Assembly (NCBI RefSeq): GCF_901538355.1
Contig: NZ_LR593887.1
Location: 5,308,920-5,372,919, forward strand
DNA: 64,000 bases
Direction of reading: 5' to 3'
Origin: Tuwongella immobilis
Lineage (GTDB): Bacteria; Planctomycetota; Planctomycetia; Gemmatales; Gemmataceae
In this document: positions 21,496-30,743 of the stretch, piece after piece
How the letters are laid out: every line of letters begins with the position of its first letter
Position numbering within the stretch: the first letter of the stretch is position 1
Made by a program: the position numbers and the translations under genes
Notes under the pieces: generated by a model
The model's database searches: none
Told to the model about the DNA's origin: nothing
What the model saw: the letters and a program-made list of their open reading frames with translations, nothing else

Positions 21496-22503
21496 ATGAA
21501 GTCTGTGAGGAGAAAGCGGCACGCCAGTGCCAAATTGGCCACGGATGCCCCGCTAACGACCTTCTCTTCCGACCTGCTAACCCCGGAGGAAGAACGCGAA
21601 CTACTCACCAGCTTCTGGGACTGTAAGTCCGAACTGGTCCGCGTTCTCATTCGGCATTTCCCCCGGTTGCGACCGCACCGGCCCCCTCTTGAACCGTGGC
21701 CCATGGCCCAGTTCATTCGGGAACATTGCGAAGAAGGCGAAGTCCTCGACGTTGCTTCCATCACGCGATTACACGATCGTTACGTCCACTATAAGCACCG
21801 TCTCGCCTCGGCGAATATCCGTCTCGCCGCCCACGTTGCCAAACGCTTCCGCCATCACTCGCTCAGCTACGCCGATCTCCTGCAAGAAGCCGTTTGCGGG
21901 CTCATGCAAGCCATCGATCGCTTCGATGTCTCCCATGGCACCCGTCTTGCGACCTATGCCACCTGGTGGATTCGCCAAACGCTGCAAATCGCAGTCGCTC
22001 GCCAAAGCCATCTGGTCAGCCTCTCGCCGCACCACCTGCAAGAACTCGGCCTGCTCCAGCAAGAATCCGAAGCCCTGGCCCACGGCGGAAAGCATCTGCC
22101 CAGCCCCCAGGAATTGGCCACCCGCACCGGCTCCAGCTTAGAGCACCTCACCCACCTGCAAACCGCGACCCGGACCCCCGTTTCGCTCAATGCAGTCCTG
22201 GATGATGACAGCGATTTCAAGCTCACCGAAGCCATGCCGGATACCCAAAGCCAGACGCTCCAACAAAACAATGAGCGTCAAGAAGCCCTGCGGTTCCTGA
22301 TGGAAAATCTGCGTCCCCGCGAACGCAAAGTCTTGGATCTGCGATTCGGATTAACCGGCAACGGCACGCACAGCCTGCGCCAAATCGGACACCTTCTGCG
22401 CATCAGCAAAGAACGCGTCCGACAAATCCAGAACCGCGCACTCGAAAAACTCCGCGCCTCCGCCGATCGCGTGGGCTGGGAACCGAGCCTGCTCTTGGAA
22501 TAA
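21496..22503 (+). CDS. RNA polymerase sigma-70 family factor
   Basis: A 335-residue sigma factor of the RpoD/group 2-3 type. Region 2 is clear (ASANIRLAAHVAKRF, DLLQEAVCGLMQAIDRFD, ATYATWWIRQTLQ for core binding, -10 recognition and melting). Region 3 follows, and region 4 has LRPRERKVLDLRFGL and the helix-turn-helix SLRQIGHLLRISKERVRQIQNRALEKLR. The N-terminal ~100 residues are unlike region 1.1 of RpoD, so this is probably an alternative factor. The ATG follows GGGGAAGGA. Confidence 0.9.
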   Translation: MKSVRRKRHASAKLATDAPLTTFSSDLLTPEEERELLTSFWDCKSELVRVLIRHFPRLRPHRPPLEPWPMAQFIREHCEEGEVLDVASITRLHDRYVHYKHRLASANIRLAAHVAKRFRHHSLSYADLLQEAVCGLMQAIDRFDVSHGTRLATYATWWIRQTLQIAVARQSHLVSLSPHHLQELGLLQQESEALAHGGKHLPSPQELATRTGSSLEHLTHLQTATRTPVSLNAVLDDDSDFKLTEAMPDTQSQTLQQNNERQEALRFLMENLRPRERKVLDLRFGLTGNGTHSLRQIGHLLRISKERVRQIQNRALEKLRASADRVGWEPSLLLE

Positions 22504-22533
22504 TTCCAAGTCAGACTCATCGAATCATCACTT

Positions 22534-22574
22534 GGCCCTGGTGGCGTTGCACTCCTCGCAGCGCCACCAGGGCC
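22534..22574 (+). terminator. Strong hairpin after the sigma-factor gene
   Basis: A perfect 13-base-pair stem (22534-22546 with 22562-22574), 31 bases past the stop codon and followed by GTTTCGTTCC. It is a likely terminator although the T-run is broken. The rest of 22,504-22,915 holds nothing I can support. Confidence 0.5.
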
Positions 22575-22915
22575 GTTTCGTTCCCTCAAGCATCCAGCCA
22601 TTCTGGGAATGCACGCGAATCACACGCTTGCGCCGCCACAACGATTCTGCCAAACCGCCAATCCTCACACGATCCCCAGATTCATTCCACTTCAACCACT
22701 GCCAGCGAGACGACGATCACCAATCGATTCCCGCAGCATACCGCGCATTTCGACACCCGGAAAACGAACAACGCTCTCAGGAATCTCCCAAGAGCGTTGG
22801 ACATTCACAATCGAACGATCTCAACCCCACCCCATCGACGAATTCGACTCGACCTTCCGCAGACTCAGGACCGGTCACTGAAACGAACATCCGGCCAAAC
22901 CGCCGAGTCGATGGG

Positions 22916-24304
22916 TTAATTCGACTTGGTGATGAGCAGCAAGACGCCGCCGGTGACGAGGGCGGAGAGTGTGACGGCTGCGATGAGCAGGAGCACCAGC
23001 GTCTTGGTGGTGATTCCACCCGATGTTGGTCTGACCATCGTCGGCTCGACCGTTGGGGTGGTCGGCAGTCCCTGGCTGGGAGTTGGCTCGGAAGGTTTCT
23101 CGGTGATGGTACTCGGCGAATCGCCCACCGACGACGCACGAGGCAGGAGTCGCAGCATTGAGGCGGTGGAATTCGGTGCGGGGGTGCGCAGATTGCTGGT
23201 CGAAGAGAGGCCCGTTTTGTTCCGACTCGGAATAAAGGAATCGAAATCGCTCAAAACCGGCGACGTTTGTTCGACCATCGGCACCAATTCCGCCAGAATG
23301 TCTGCCGGTGTTTGGAAGCGATCGGCGGGCGATTTCTTCATCATCTTCACCAGCACCGCCGCGAGTGTCGGCGGCACATCGGAGCGAATCTGCTGAATCG
23401 GCGTCGGCTCTTTCGTTTGGTGGCTGATGAGCTTTTGGGCCAAACTTCCGGTCGGGAATGGTGGATGCCCGGCGAGCAGATAATACAGCGTGGCCCCGAG
23501 CGCGTACACGTCCGAACGAATATCCACATCCGATGAGCTAATTGCCTGTTCGGGCGACAGAAAGTCTGCCGTGCCAAGCACTTGCTTCTGATCGTGCTTC
23601 TGGGTGATGCCTTCGGTGCTGCTTCCCAGCAGTCGGGCCAAGCCGAGGTCCAGCAGTTTGATGGTGCCGGAGCGATCGACCAGCAGATTGTTCGGCTTAA
23701 TGTCTCGGTGAACCCAACCACCTTCGTAGGCGTGTTGGAGCCCCCAGGCGGCTTGGGCCACATAATGCGCGGCGACCAGCGGCGGAAGTGGGCCGCGTTG
23801 TTGCACCAAATCGTAGAGATTCAACCCTTCGACATATTCCAGAACAAGCGCGTATAGCTGATCGATCTTCTCCAAGTCGTAGGCCCGCACGACGTTGGGG
23901 TGATCGAGCCGCGCCAGGGCGCGGGCTTCGCGGAAGAATCGTTGAACGGCGGTGGGGTGGTTGAGCAACGAGTTGGGCAGCACTTTGAGGGCCACCCGCC
24001 GACGCATGTGAATATGTTCACACAAATAAACAGTGCCCATTCCGCCCGATCCGATGAGGTCGAGCAGCCGATACTTGCCGTTGAGAACGAGGTTCCGCCA
24101 CTTGCCTTGAAGCAGGAAGCGGGATTGGAATTTGGTGAGCAGTCCTGCCGCAACCATTTGGTCGGCAAGCTTCTTCGGCTCCGCAGGGATTCCCTGGGAG
24201 AGCTGAAGCGAATTCACAAATTCATCCAGCGGTTCCAGATCCACGGCCCCGCTTTTGCGGAGGAGGGAAAGGAGATCATCGCTGGTGGTGACAACTGCCA
24301 TCAC
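22916..24304 (-). CDS. Membrane-anchored Ser/Thr protein kinase
   Basis: A PknB-type kinase of 462 residues. An N-terminal helical module (about 5-75) ends in FLLQGKWRNLVLNGKYRLL, then comes the kinase domain: glycine loop GSGGMGTVY, ALKVL lysine, HRDIKPNN catalytic loop, DLGLA in place of DFG, and SPEQ. A Ser/Thr/Pro-rich juxtamembrane stretch leads to one C-terminal membrane segment (LVLLLIAAVTLSALVTGGVLLL) with almost no extracellular domain. The start may be either of two adjacent ATGs. It is probably an autophosphorylating signalling kinase; partners are unknown. Confidence 0.88.
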   Translation of the reverse strand: MMAVVTTSDDLLSLLRKSGAVDLEPLDEFVNSLQLSQGIPAEPKKLADQMVAAGLLTKFQSRFLLQGKWRNLVLNGKYRLLDLIGSGGMGTVYLCEHIHMRRRVALKVLPNSLLNHPTAVQRFFREARALARLDHPNVVRAYDLEKIDQLYALVLEYVEGLNLYDLVQQRGPLPPLVAAHYVAQAAWGLQHAYEGGWVHRDIKPNNLLVDRSGTIKLLDLGLARLLGSSTEGITQKHDQKQVLGTADFLSPEQAISSSDVDIRSDVYALGATLYYLLAGHPPFPTGSLAQKLISHQTKEPTPIQQIRSDVPPTLAAVLVKMMKKSPADRFQTPADILAELVPMVEQTSPVLSDFDSFIPSRNKTGLSSTSNLRTPAPNSTASMLRLLPRASSVGDSPSTITEKPSEPTPSQGLPTTPTVEPTMVRPTSGGITTKTLVLLLIAAVTLSALVTGGVLLLITKSN

Positions 24305-24568
24305 CCACCTCGTTTTCGCAGGTATGTTCGCTTGGACTTCTCGGAACGACGCGGGTTTCCGAGAATCGGCCAGCCTCGGCGAAGGACTGCGATGGATTGT
24401 CGTCGGGAGAACGGGAACGGTCCTTGAATTTCGTCAAGGACGGAAAATTCTCCTGTTATCCTACTCAAGAACCGGTAAATTCGGCAAGATCGCTGTCTAG
24501 AATAACACGATTTCGTTTCGTGAGAATAGTCAGAATCGCATTCCTCAACCGAACTTACCCAATTCATT

Positions 24569-25882
24569 TCAGATCCCAGATGAAAATACTTCTCGGGCCG
24601 CAATCAGTAATTGGTCGATTTCCGCTTCGGTGGTCACGGCTGAGACGAATGCCGCCTCAAATTGGCTGCATGGCAGATAGAACCCGCGATCCATCATGCC
24701 CCAGAAAAATCGGCTAAATCGGGCCGTGTCGCTGGTCTTGGCGCTATCGAGGTCGTTGACTTCGACAGGGGTGAAGAACAGGGTCCACATGCTGCCCACG
24801 CGGTTGATCTGGTGCGGGATGTCCGCGTCCGTGGCCGCCGCGCTCAGCCCTTCGCACAATTTGCGCGTCAATTGGTCTAACCGCGTATACGGCGCATGGT
24901 TCCGCAATTCGGTCAAAGTTGCGATACCGGCGGCCATGGCGACGGGATTTCCGGAGAGCGTTCCGGCCTGGTAAACGGGTCCGGCGGGCATGACTTGCTT
25001 CATGATGTCTTGGCGACCGCCGTAGGCACCCACGGGATAGCCACCGCCGATGATTTTGCCCAGCGCGGTCATATCCGGCTCATCGTTGAACAGCTTCTGG
25101 GCACCGCCGTATGACAATCGGAATCCGGTCATCACTTCGTCGTAAATCAAGAGTGCGCCGTACTTTCGGGTCAATTCTCGCAGGGCTTTTCGAAATTCCA
25201 AGGTTGGAATGACCAGCCCCATATTGCCGACGACTGGCTCGAGCATCACGCAGGCGATTGAATCGCCATGGACGCGAAAGACATCTTCCAACTGTTGAAC
25301 GTCGTTGTATCGCAACACCAGGGTATCGCGGGTGCAGCCTTCGGGAACGCCGGGACTGTTGGGCACGCCCAGGGTGAGCGCTCCGGAACCGGCGGAGACC
25401 AAGAGCGCATCGACATGCCCGTGATAGCAGCCTGCAAATTTGACGATGCGATTGCGGCCCGTGGCCCCCCGTGCGACGCGGATGGCGGACATCGCCGCCT
25501 CGGTGCCGCTGGAGGTCATCCGCACCATTTCAATGGATGGAACGGCTTCGACGACCATTTCCGCGAGTTCGCTTTCGCGTTCGCAGGGTGCGCCGAAACT
25601 GGCACCGGTTTGGGCGGCTTCCATGGCGGCGGCCACGACTTTGGGATGAGCGTGGCCCAAAATCAGCGGCCCCCACGAGCCGATGAGATCGAGGTAGCGG
25701 TTGCCGTCCAGGTCGATCAGATACGCCCCTTCGCCGCGGGCCATAAAGATCGGCTCACCGCCGACGCCGCCGAAGGCACGGGCAGGACTGTTGACGCCGC
25801 CGGGAATCACCGCTTTGGCGCGGGCAAATGCCTCGTGGCTTTTGGGGCGGTCCACTCGGGAGAGGGTGGGTTGCGTACTCAT
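24569..25882 (-). CDS. hemL: Glutamate-1-semialdehyde 2,1-aminomutase
   Basis: PLP enzyme making 5-aminolevulinate from glutamate-1-semialdehyde in C5 haem synthesis, 437 residues. It shows IPGGVNSPARAFGGVGGEP near the N-terminus, GSWGPLILGHAHP, SSGTEAAMSAIRVARG, CYHGHVDALL, the YDEVMTGFRL cofactor aspartate region and the PLP lysine in LGKIIGGGYPVGAYGG. I use the ATG preceded by AAGGAA. An ATG 10 codons upstream overlaps the kinase stop (TGATG) but lacks a ribosome binding site. It probably shares a transcript with the upstream kinase gene. Confidence 0.94.
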   Translation of the reverse strand: MSTQPTLSRVDRPKSHEAFARAKAVIPGGVNSPARAFGGVGGEPIFMARGEGAYLIDLDGNRYLDLIGSWGPLILGHAHPKVVAAAMEAAQTGASFGAPCERESELAEMVVEAVPSIEMVRMTSSGTEAAMSAIRVARGATGRNRIVKFAGCYHGHVDALLVSAGSGALTLGVPNSPGVPEGCTRDTLVLRYNDVQQLEDVFRVHGDSIACVMLEPVVGNMGLVIPTLEFRKALRELTRKYGALLIYDEVMTGFRLSYGGAQKLFNDEPDMTALGKIIGGGYPVGAYGGRQDIMKQVMPAGPVYQAGTLSGNPVAMAAGIATLTELRNHAPYTRLDQLTRKLCEGLSAAATDADIPHQINRVGSMWTLFFTPVEVNDLDSAKTSDTARFSRFFWGMMDRGFYLPCSQFEAAFVSAVTTEAEIDQLLIAAREVFSSGI

Positions 25883-25911
25883 CGGTGAGGTTCCTTGGGA
25901 CGAAATCGGCA

Positions 25912-27855
25912 TCAGCGGGGAATCGTCGGGAGCAACTGTTCGGCTTGTTTGGCGAGCTGCACCACATCGGGGCTAGGATCGTTTTTGTACAAATCTCGAA
26001 TTTCGCGGCAGAGGTTTCGCCCTTGTTTTCGCTCAATAAATTCTCCCGACTCTTTTAGCGTTCGAATGATCGCGAGCTTGTCGGTCAGGAATTTCTTGCG
26101 CACTTCGGCTTCTTCGGCACTGGTACGGGTCGGAATCTGAGAATCCAGTGACCGAATTTTGAGATTCGCCCACAACAGCCAGAGGCGGTCGGCAAAGTCG
26201 CTCTTGGTCGATTCTTGCAATTGAATCCAGCGTTCGCGGCTCTTGCTCAAATCGCCGAGAACTTCCAACCGCAGGGCTTCGACAGCGACGCGCTCTTGGT
26301 CCGATTCGCTGGCGTGGTCGCGTTCTTCCAGCCATTCGGTTTCCAAGCGTTTGCGATAGAATGCCTCACGGCGATCGAGTTCGTCGTAGACTGCGATTTT
26401 TCGAAAACCGAGCATTCCCCAGATCCAGACTTCCGGATCTTTGGAACTGGTAGCGTATTTTTCGGTGAGTTTCTGCCACTGTTCGCGTGCGCTGCGCAGA
26501 TCACCGGTATCTTCGAGCCGCAGAGCGTTCATGGTGATCTTGTAGGCATCTTCGTTGTCGCCTTCTTCGGGCTTCAGCCCCGCGCGATAGCGATTCTGCA
26601 GTTGGCGTTCCCGTTTCATCACCTCGAAACTTCGGGAGTAACTGCGGAGCCGTTCCGTCTCGGGGTCGGATTGCGAGCCGTAACTGCTGAGATAATTTTC
26701 GACGGCCTCGCGGAGGGATGCGGTCTGCGATTCGTCGGGTTGTTTGATCTTTTCCAGTTCATGAATCCGACTTAGCATCGATTCTGCGGACTCAGGTCGG
26801 GTGAAAATCCACGCCAGCGCGATCAGCCCGACAATGGCACCGACTAAGCCGATCGCCTGGAAGACTTTTGCGCGATTTTTGGCTTTCACCTTCGCCGTCT
26901 TGGCCTTCTTCTTGGTGCCCATCTTCAGCGATCGGGCCGCTTCAATGTCTTGGGCATCCAGATCGGCGGTCACTTTCGGCGCATCCACCACGCGGGCATT
27001 GGCCAACTGAGCGGCGGCGGACTTCTGCTCCGACATCCGCTCTTCAATCTCTTCCAACGCCTTCACGACCATCGCCGCATCCAACGGACGATGCTCGGGC
27101 TTTTTCTCCATCATTTGGCAGACCAGCGTATCCAGCCAAACGGGAATTTCCATCACATGGCGGCTGGGTCGCTCAAAGGTGCCGTTGACGTGCATCAGAA
27201 ACATATCGACAGGCGATTCGGCAACGAACGGCTTGCGACCCGTGAGCAATTCGTAAAAGACGATGCCCAAGGAATATAAATCGGATTTAGCGGAGAGATT
27301 TTTTTCCCCGCGGCACTGTTCGGGCGACATGTACGCGGCGGTGCCGATGGTGGAATTCGCCCCGGTGAGTGCGGTCACGTCGCTATCTTTGGCGATGCCG
27401 AAATCGGTGAGTTTGAGCGTGCCGTCTTTGAGAATCATCAGGTTGGACGGCTTCAAATCGCGGTGAATGATGCCTTTCTCGTGCGAATGTTGCAAGGCGG
27501 AGCACAACTGCTTGCCCAGCGACACCACTTCCTGCCAGGTGAACCGCCCCTTGCGTGCCAGCACGCGATCGAGCGATTCCCCCTGGATGTATTCCATGAT
27601 GAAGAATGGCGTCTTTTTATAGCGGCCCGAATTATAAAATTTGACGATATTCGGATGCTTGAGCTGTTTGAGAATCGAGACTTCGCGCTCGAATCGGGCC
27701 ACAGCCGATTCATTGCCCAATAGCCCCATGGCGATCATTTTGATGGCGACGTTGGTATCTTTTTCCGCCCAACGCGCCAAATAGACCGTGCCCATGGCAC
27801 CCGAGCCAAGTTCCTTCAGAATATCGAAGGGGCCAATCGTCTGTCCCACCAGCAT
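25912..27855 (-). CDS. Membrane-anchored Ser/Thr protein kinase with C-terminal sensor-like region
   Basis: A 647-residue PknB-type kinase whose kinase domain begins at the N-terminus. It has GSGAMGTVYLARW, AIKMIAMG, HRDLKPSNLM, a classical DFGIAKD, SPEQC and DLYSLGIVFYELLTG. A basic linker (KKKAKTAKVKAKNRAK) leads to one membrane segment (IGLVGAIVGLIALAWIF, about 340-357), then a ~280-residue charged, helix-rich region. Unlike the kinases at 22,916 and 37,446 it lacks the N-terminal helical module. It lies immediately upstream of hemL, probably by chance of packing. Confidence 0.88.
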   Translation of the reverse strand: MLVGQTIGPFDILKELGSGAMGTVYLARWAEKDTNVAIKMIAMGLLGNESAVARFEREVSILKQLKHPNIVKFYNSGRYKKTPFFIMEYIQGESLDRVLARKGRFTWQEVVSLGKQLCSALQHSHEKGIIHRDLKPSNLMILKDGTLKLTDFGIAKDSDVTALTGANSTIGTAAYMSPEQCRGEKNLSAKSDLYSLGIVFYELLTGRKPFVAESPVDMFLMHVNGTFERPSRHVMEIPVWLDTLVCQMMEKKPEHRPLDAAMVVKALEEIEERMSEQKSAAAQLANARVVDAPKVTADLDAQDIEAARSLKMGTKKKAKTAKVKAKNRAKVFQAIGLVGAIVGLIALAWIFTRPESAESMLSRIHELEKIKQPDESQTASLREAVENYLSSYGSQSDPETERLRSYSRSFEVMKRERQLQNRYRAGLKPEEGDNEDAYKITMNALRLEDTGDLRSAREQWQKLTEKYATSSKDPEVWIWGMLGFRKIAVYDELDRREAFYRKRLETEWLEERDHASESDQERVAVEALRLEVLGDLSKSRERWIQLQESTKSDFADRLWLLWANLKIRSLDSQIPTRTSAEEAEVRKKFLTDKLAIIRTLKESGEFIERKQGRNLCREIRDLYKNDPSPDVVQLAKQAEQLLPTIPR

Positions 27856-28184
27856 CGCACGCCCTCCCCGCGGGTCCGTTCGAGAGATGTGATTCGGAAC
27901 CGAACCCGTTGCGGGTATGATAGAAACTTTCCTGCCGGGTCGCTAGCCATCCTGATGGTGCGATTCGGTTTGCGTTGCCCGTCGGTGCCACCACGCGTGG
28001 TGATTTCGCCGGGTGCAGAATCCGCCTGGTGGAAATTTCGCCAAGTGCTTGCTTGCATCGGAAGAATCGACGGTTTACGATAGCTTGCACGTTGCCTGCC
28101 GTCGGATGCCGCACTCGGTGCCGGCTCGTTCGATCGCGTTTTTGCCTGAGCACTCCCGCGACTTTTCCCACCTTCGGAGGAGCC

Positions 28185-30719
28185 ATGCGCTGGAATTTGA
28201 GACCGTTTGTTTCGGTGATGGCCCTCCTGATGGGTGTGAGTTTGGTATCGGCCCAACCCGCTCCGTCGCTCCCCTTGCCGCGTTTGGATTCGGTATCCCC
28301 CGCCGGGGCGAAGTCGGGCACCAGCCTGGAACTGACGCCCGCCGGAACGGATCTGGAAGAGCCGCAACAACTGCTGTTCAGCCACCCCGGCATTACCGCG
28401 GAGCTGGTGCCGGTTCCACCGCCGGCCGATCCCAAAAAGCCCACGCCCCCGCCGGCCATCCGCAACTGGAAAGTGACCATCGCGGCCAATGTGCCCGTCG
28501 GCATCTACGATGTCCGGTTGGTGAACGCCTTTGGAATCAGCAATCCGCGTGCGTTTGCCGTCGGCACCGACCCGGAATTGGCGGAAGTCGAACCGAATAA
28601 CGATGTGCCCCAGGCGCAGAAGATCACGCTGCCGCTGACCATCAACGGCGGTTTCGCCAGCCCCACGGATGTGGATTACTACCAATTCACGGGCAAAAAA
28701 GGCCAGCGCATTCTCGCCTATGCCGCCACGAGCAGCATCGATAGCAAAGCGCGCCCAGCCATCGAAATTTTCGAACTCACCGGCAAGCGATTGACCATCG
28801 CCCGCAATTATCATCTGCATGATGGCCTGGCCGATGTCACACTCCCGGCCGATGGCGATTACCTCATCCGCATGGCGGAATTCACCTACACGCAAGGCGG
28901 GCCGCAGCATTTCTATCGGCTCACGATTGGTTCCGGGCCGTGGATTGATGCCGTCTATCCGCCCATGGTCGAGCCAGGCAAACCGTCGCAAGTGACGGTG
29001 ATTGGCCGCAATCTGCCCGGTGGTCAACCCGTCGCGGGCTTGCAAGTCGATGGCCGCCCCGTGGAATCGCTCAGCGTCACCATCACGCCCCCGGCCGATC
29101 CCGCCGCCGCCAGCCGATTGACCTTCTCGGGCATCATCGAACCGAAGCAGTACAATATCGATGGATTCGAATATCGCTTCACCGGCCCGACCGGCACTTC
29201 GAACCCGATTCTCGTGGGCTTTGCCAGCACCGCAGTGACCTTGGAAAAAGAACCCAACGACCGCCGCGAAATGGCCCAAGCGATTGGCACCACCGCCGAA
29301 ATCGCCGGGCGAATCGATCGCCAGGGCGACCGCGACTGGTACCGATTCGAGGCCAAAGCCGGACAAGTGGTCCGCCTGGAATGCTTCAGCGATCGCCTGG
29401 GCATGCCCTCGGACTTGTCGCTGGTCATCACCAACGCAATGGGCGGATTCCTGCGGGAAGACGATGACACCACGGAAGTGGTGAACCCCGTGCAATTCTT
29501 CGCCCGCACCAGCGACCCCAACCCGATCGATTTCAGCGCACCCGCCGATGGAGTGTACTATGTGCTGATTCGCAGTCAGGCCGATAGCTTCCAATACGGG
29601 CCACGCTTTGGCTACCGATTGAAAGTGAGTGCGCCATCGGTCGATTTCCGCTTGGTGGTCATGCCGCAGGACGACCGCAATCCATCCTCGTTGCGGCTGC
29701 GTCCAGATAATCTGGATGGCTACGATGTGTTCGTGATTCGGTCGGGAAATGTCGGGCCGATTGCGCTGAGCATGGACGGATTGCCCGCCGGGGTGAGCCT
29801 GCTGCCGCAAGTGGTGCCCGCCACCGCGAAGCAGACGCAACTGGTGCTGAGCGTCGCTCCGGGGACCGCCCCCGCGACGGCATTCCCGATTCTGAAGGGC
29901 ACCGCGACGATTGACGGCAAGCCCATCGTCCGCGAAGCCCGCCCCGCAAGTGTCACCTGGGGCGTTCCCGCTGGCCAGAATATTCCCACCTTGGCCCGGC
30001 TGGATCGGGCGCTGGTGCTGGCCGTCCGCGATCAGCCGTTTTTGAAGGTGACCCCTTCGCAAACCGCGCTGACGCTCAAACAGGGCGAGAAGGCGAATCT
30101 GACCGTCGCAGTCGCACGGCAACGGCCGGAATTGAAAGTTCCGGTTATCATCACCACGCTTTTGCCGGATCCCAATGTGACGTTCAACAACAATCAACCG
30201 CTGACGGTCGCGCCGGATAAGAATGACGGCCCTGCGGTGCTGGAAGTGAAAGCCCCGACCGCACCCGGGAAATATCTGCTGCATCTGCGTGGATCGGCGA
30301 CATTTCCCTTTGCGAAAGATCCGAAAGCCGCTCAGAAACCGAATATCACGGCATCGGTCGCGCTGCCCACGATTGCGGTGAATGTCGTGCCGACCATCGC
30401 CCTGAAGTTGCCCGCGCCGACAGTGCCGGGAAATCTGAAGATTGGCGAGATGGCGACGCTGACGGTCAAGATTGAACGACAATTCGCCTATGCGGGCGAT
30501 GTCAAGCTGAAACTGACCTTCCCCATGGGCACCACCGGCCTGACCGCCGACGAGGTGACCATCCCCGCCGGGCAAAACGAAGCCAACGTGATTGTCAAGA
30601 CAACCAAAGACACGCCCGCTGGCCCGCGCAACAATGTCGTGCTGACCGCCACTGCGAATTGGGATGGCTCCATACCGCTGTCGCACGAGGTCAAGTTCAA
30701 TCTGAACGTGGTGAAATAA
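28185..30719 (+). CDS. Secreted PPC-domain (pre-peptidase C-terminal) protein
   Basis: An 844-residue exported protein. Signal peptide MRWNLRPFVSVMALLMGVSLVSA, then IPT/Ig-like and PPC-type modules; EVEPNNDVPQAQ (about residue 140) and EKEPNDRREMAQ (about 355) mark two PPC domains. The remainder is beta-rich without catalytic motifs. The ATG follows GGAGGA. It precedes the cytochrome/WD40 gene by 24 bases, so the two form a pair of the kind often found in planctomycetes. The role is unknown, presumably periplasmic or cell-surface binding. The 329-base gap before it (27,856-28,184) shows nothing. Confidence 0.82.
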   Translation: MRWNLRPFVSVMALLMGVSLVSAQPAPSLPLPRLDSVSPAGAKSGTSLELTPAGTDLEEPQQLLFSHPGITAELVPVPPPADPKKPTPPPAIRNWKVTIAANVPVGIYDVRLVNAFGISNPRAFAVGTDPELAEVEPNNDVPQAQKITLPLTINGGFASPTDVDYYQFTGKKGQRILAYAATSSIDSKARPAIEIFELTGKRLTIARNYHLHDGLADVTLPADGDYLIRMAEFTYTQGGPQHFYRLTIGSGPWIDAVYPPMVEPGKPSQVTVIGRNLPGGQPVAGLQVDGRPVESLSVTITPPADPAAASRLTFSGIIEPKQYNIDGFEYRFTGPTGTSNPILVGFASTAVTLEKEPNDRREMAQAIGTTAEIAGRIDRQGDRDWYRFEAKAGQVVRLECFSDRLGMPSDLSLVITNAMGGFLREDDDTTEVVNPVQFFARTSDPNPIDFSAPADGVYYVLIRSQADSFQYGPRFGYRLKVSAPSVDFRLVVMPQDDRNPSSLRLRPDNLDGYDVFVIRSGNVGPIALSMDGLPAGVSLLPQVVPATAKQTQLVLSVAPGTAPATAFPILKGTATIDGKPIVREARPASVTWGVPAGQNIPTLARLDRALVLAVRDQPFLKVTPSQTALTLKQGEKANLTVAVARQRPELKVPVIITTLLPDPNVTFNNNQPLTVAPDKNDGPAVLEVKAPTAPGKYLLHLRGSATFPFAKDPKAAQKPNITASVALPTIAVNVVPTIALKLPAPTVPGNLKIGEMATLTVKIERQFAYAGDVKLKLTFPMGTTGLTADEVTIPAGQNEANVIVKTTKDTPAGPRNNVVLTATANWDGSIPLSHEVKFNLNVVK

Positions 30720-30743
30720 TCGCCTTTCTTGGGAGGTCTGCTC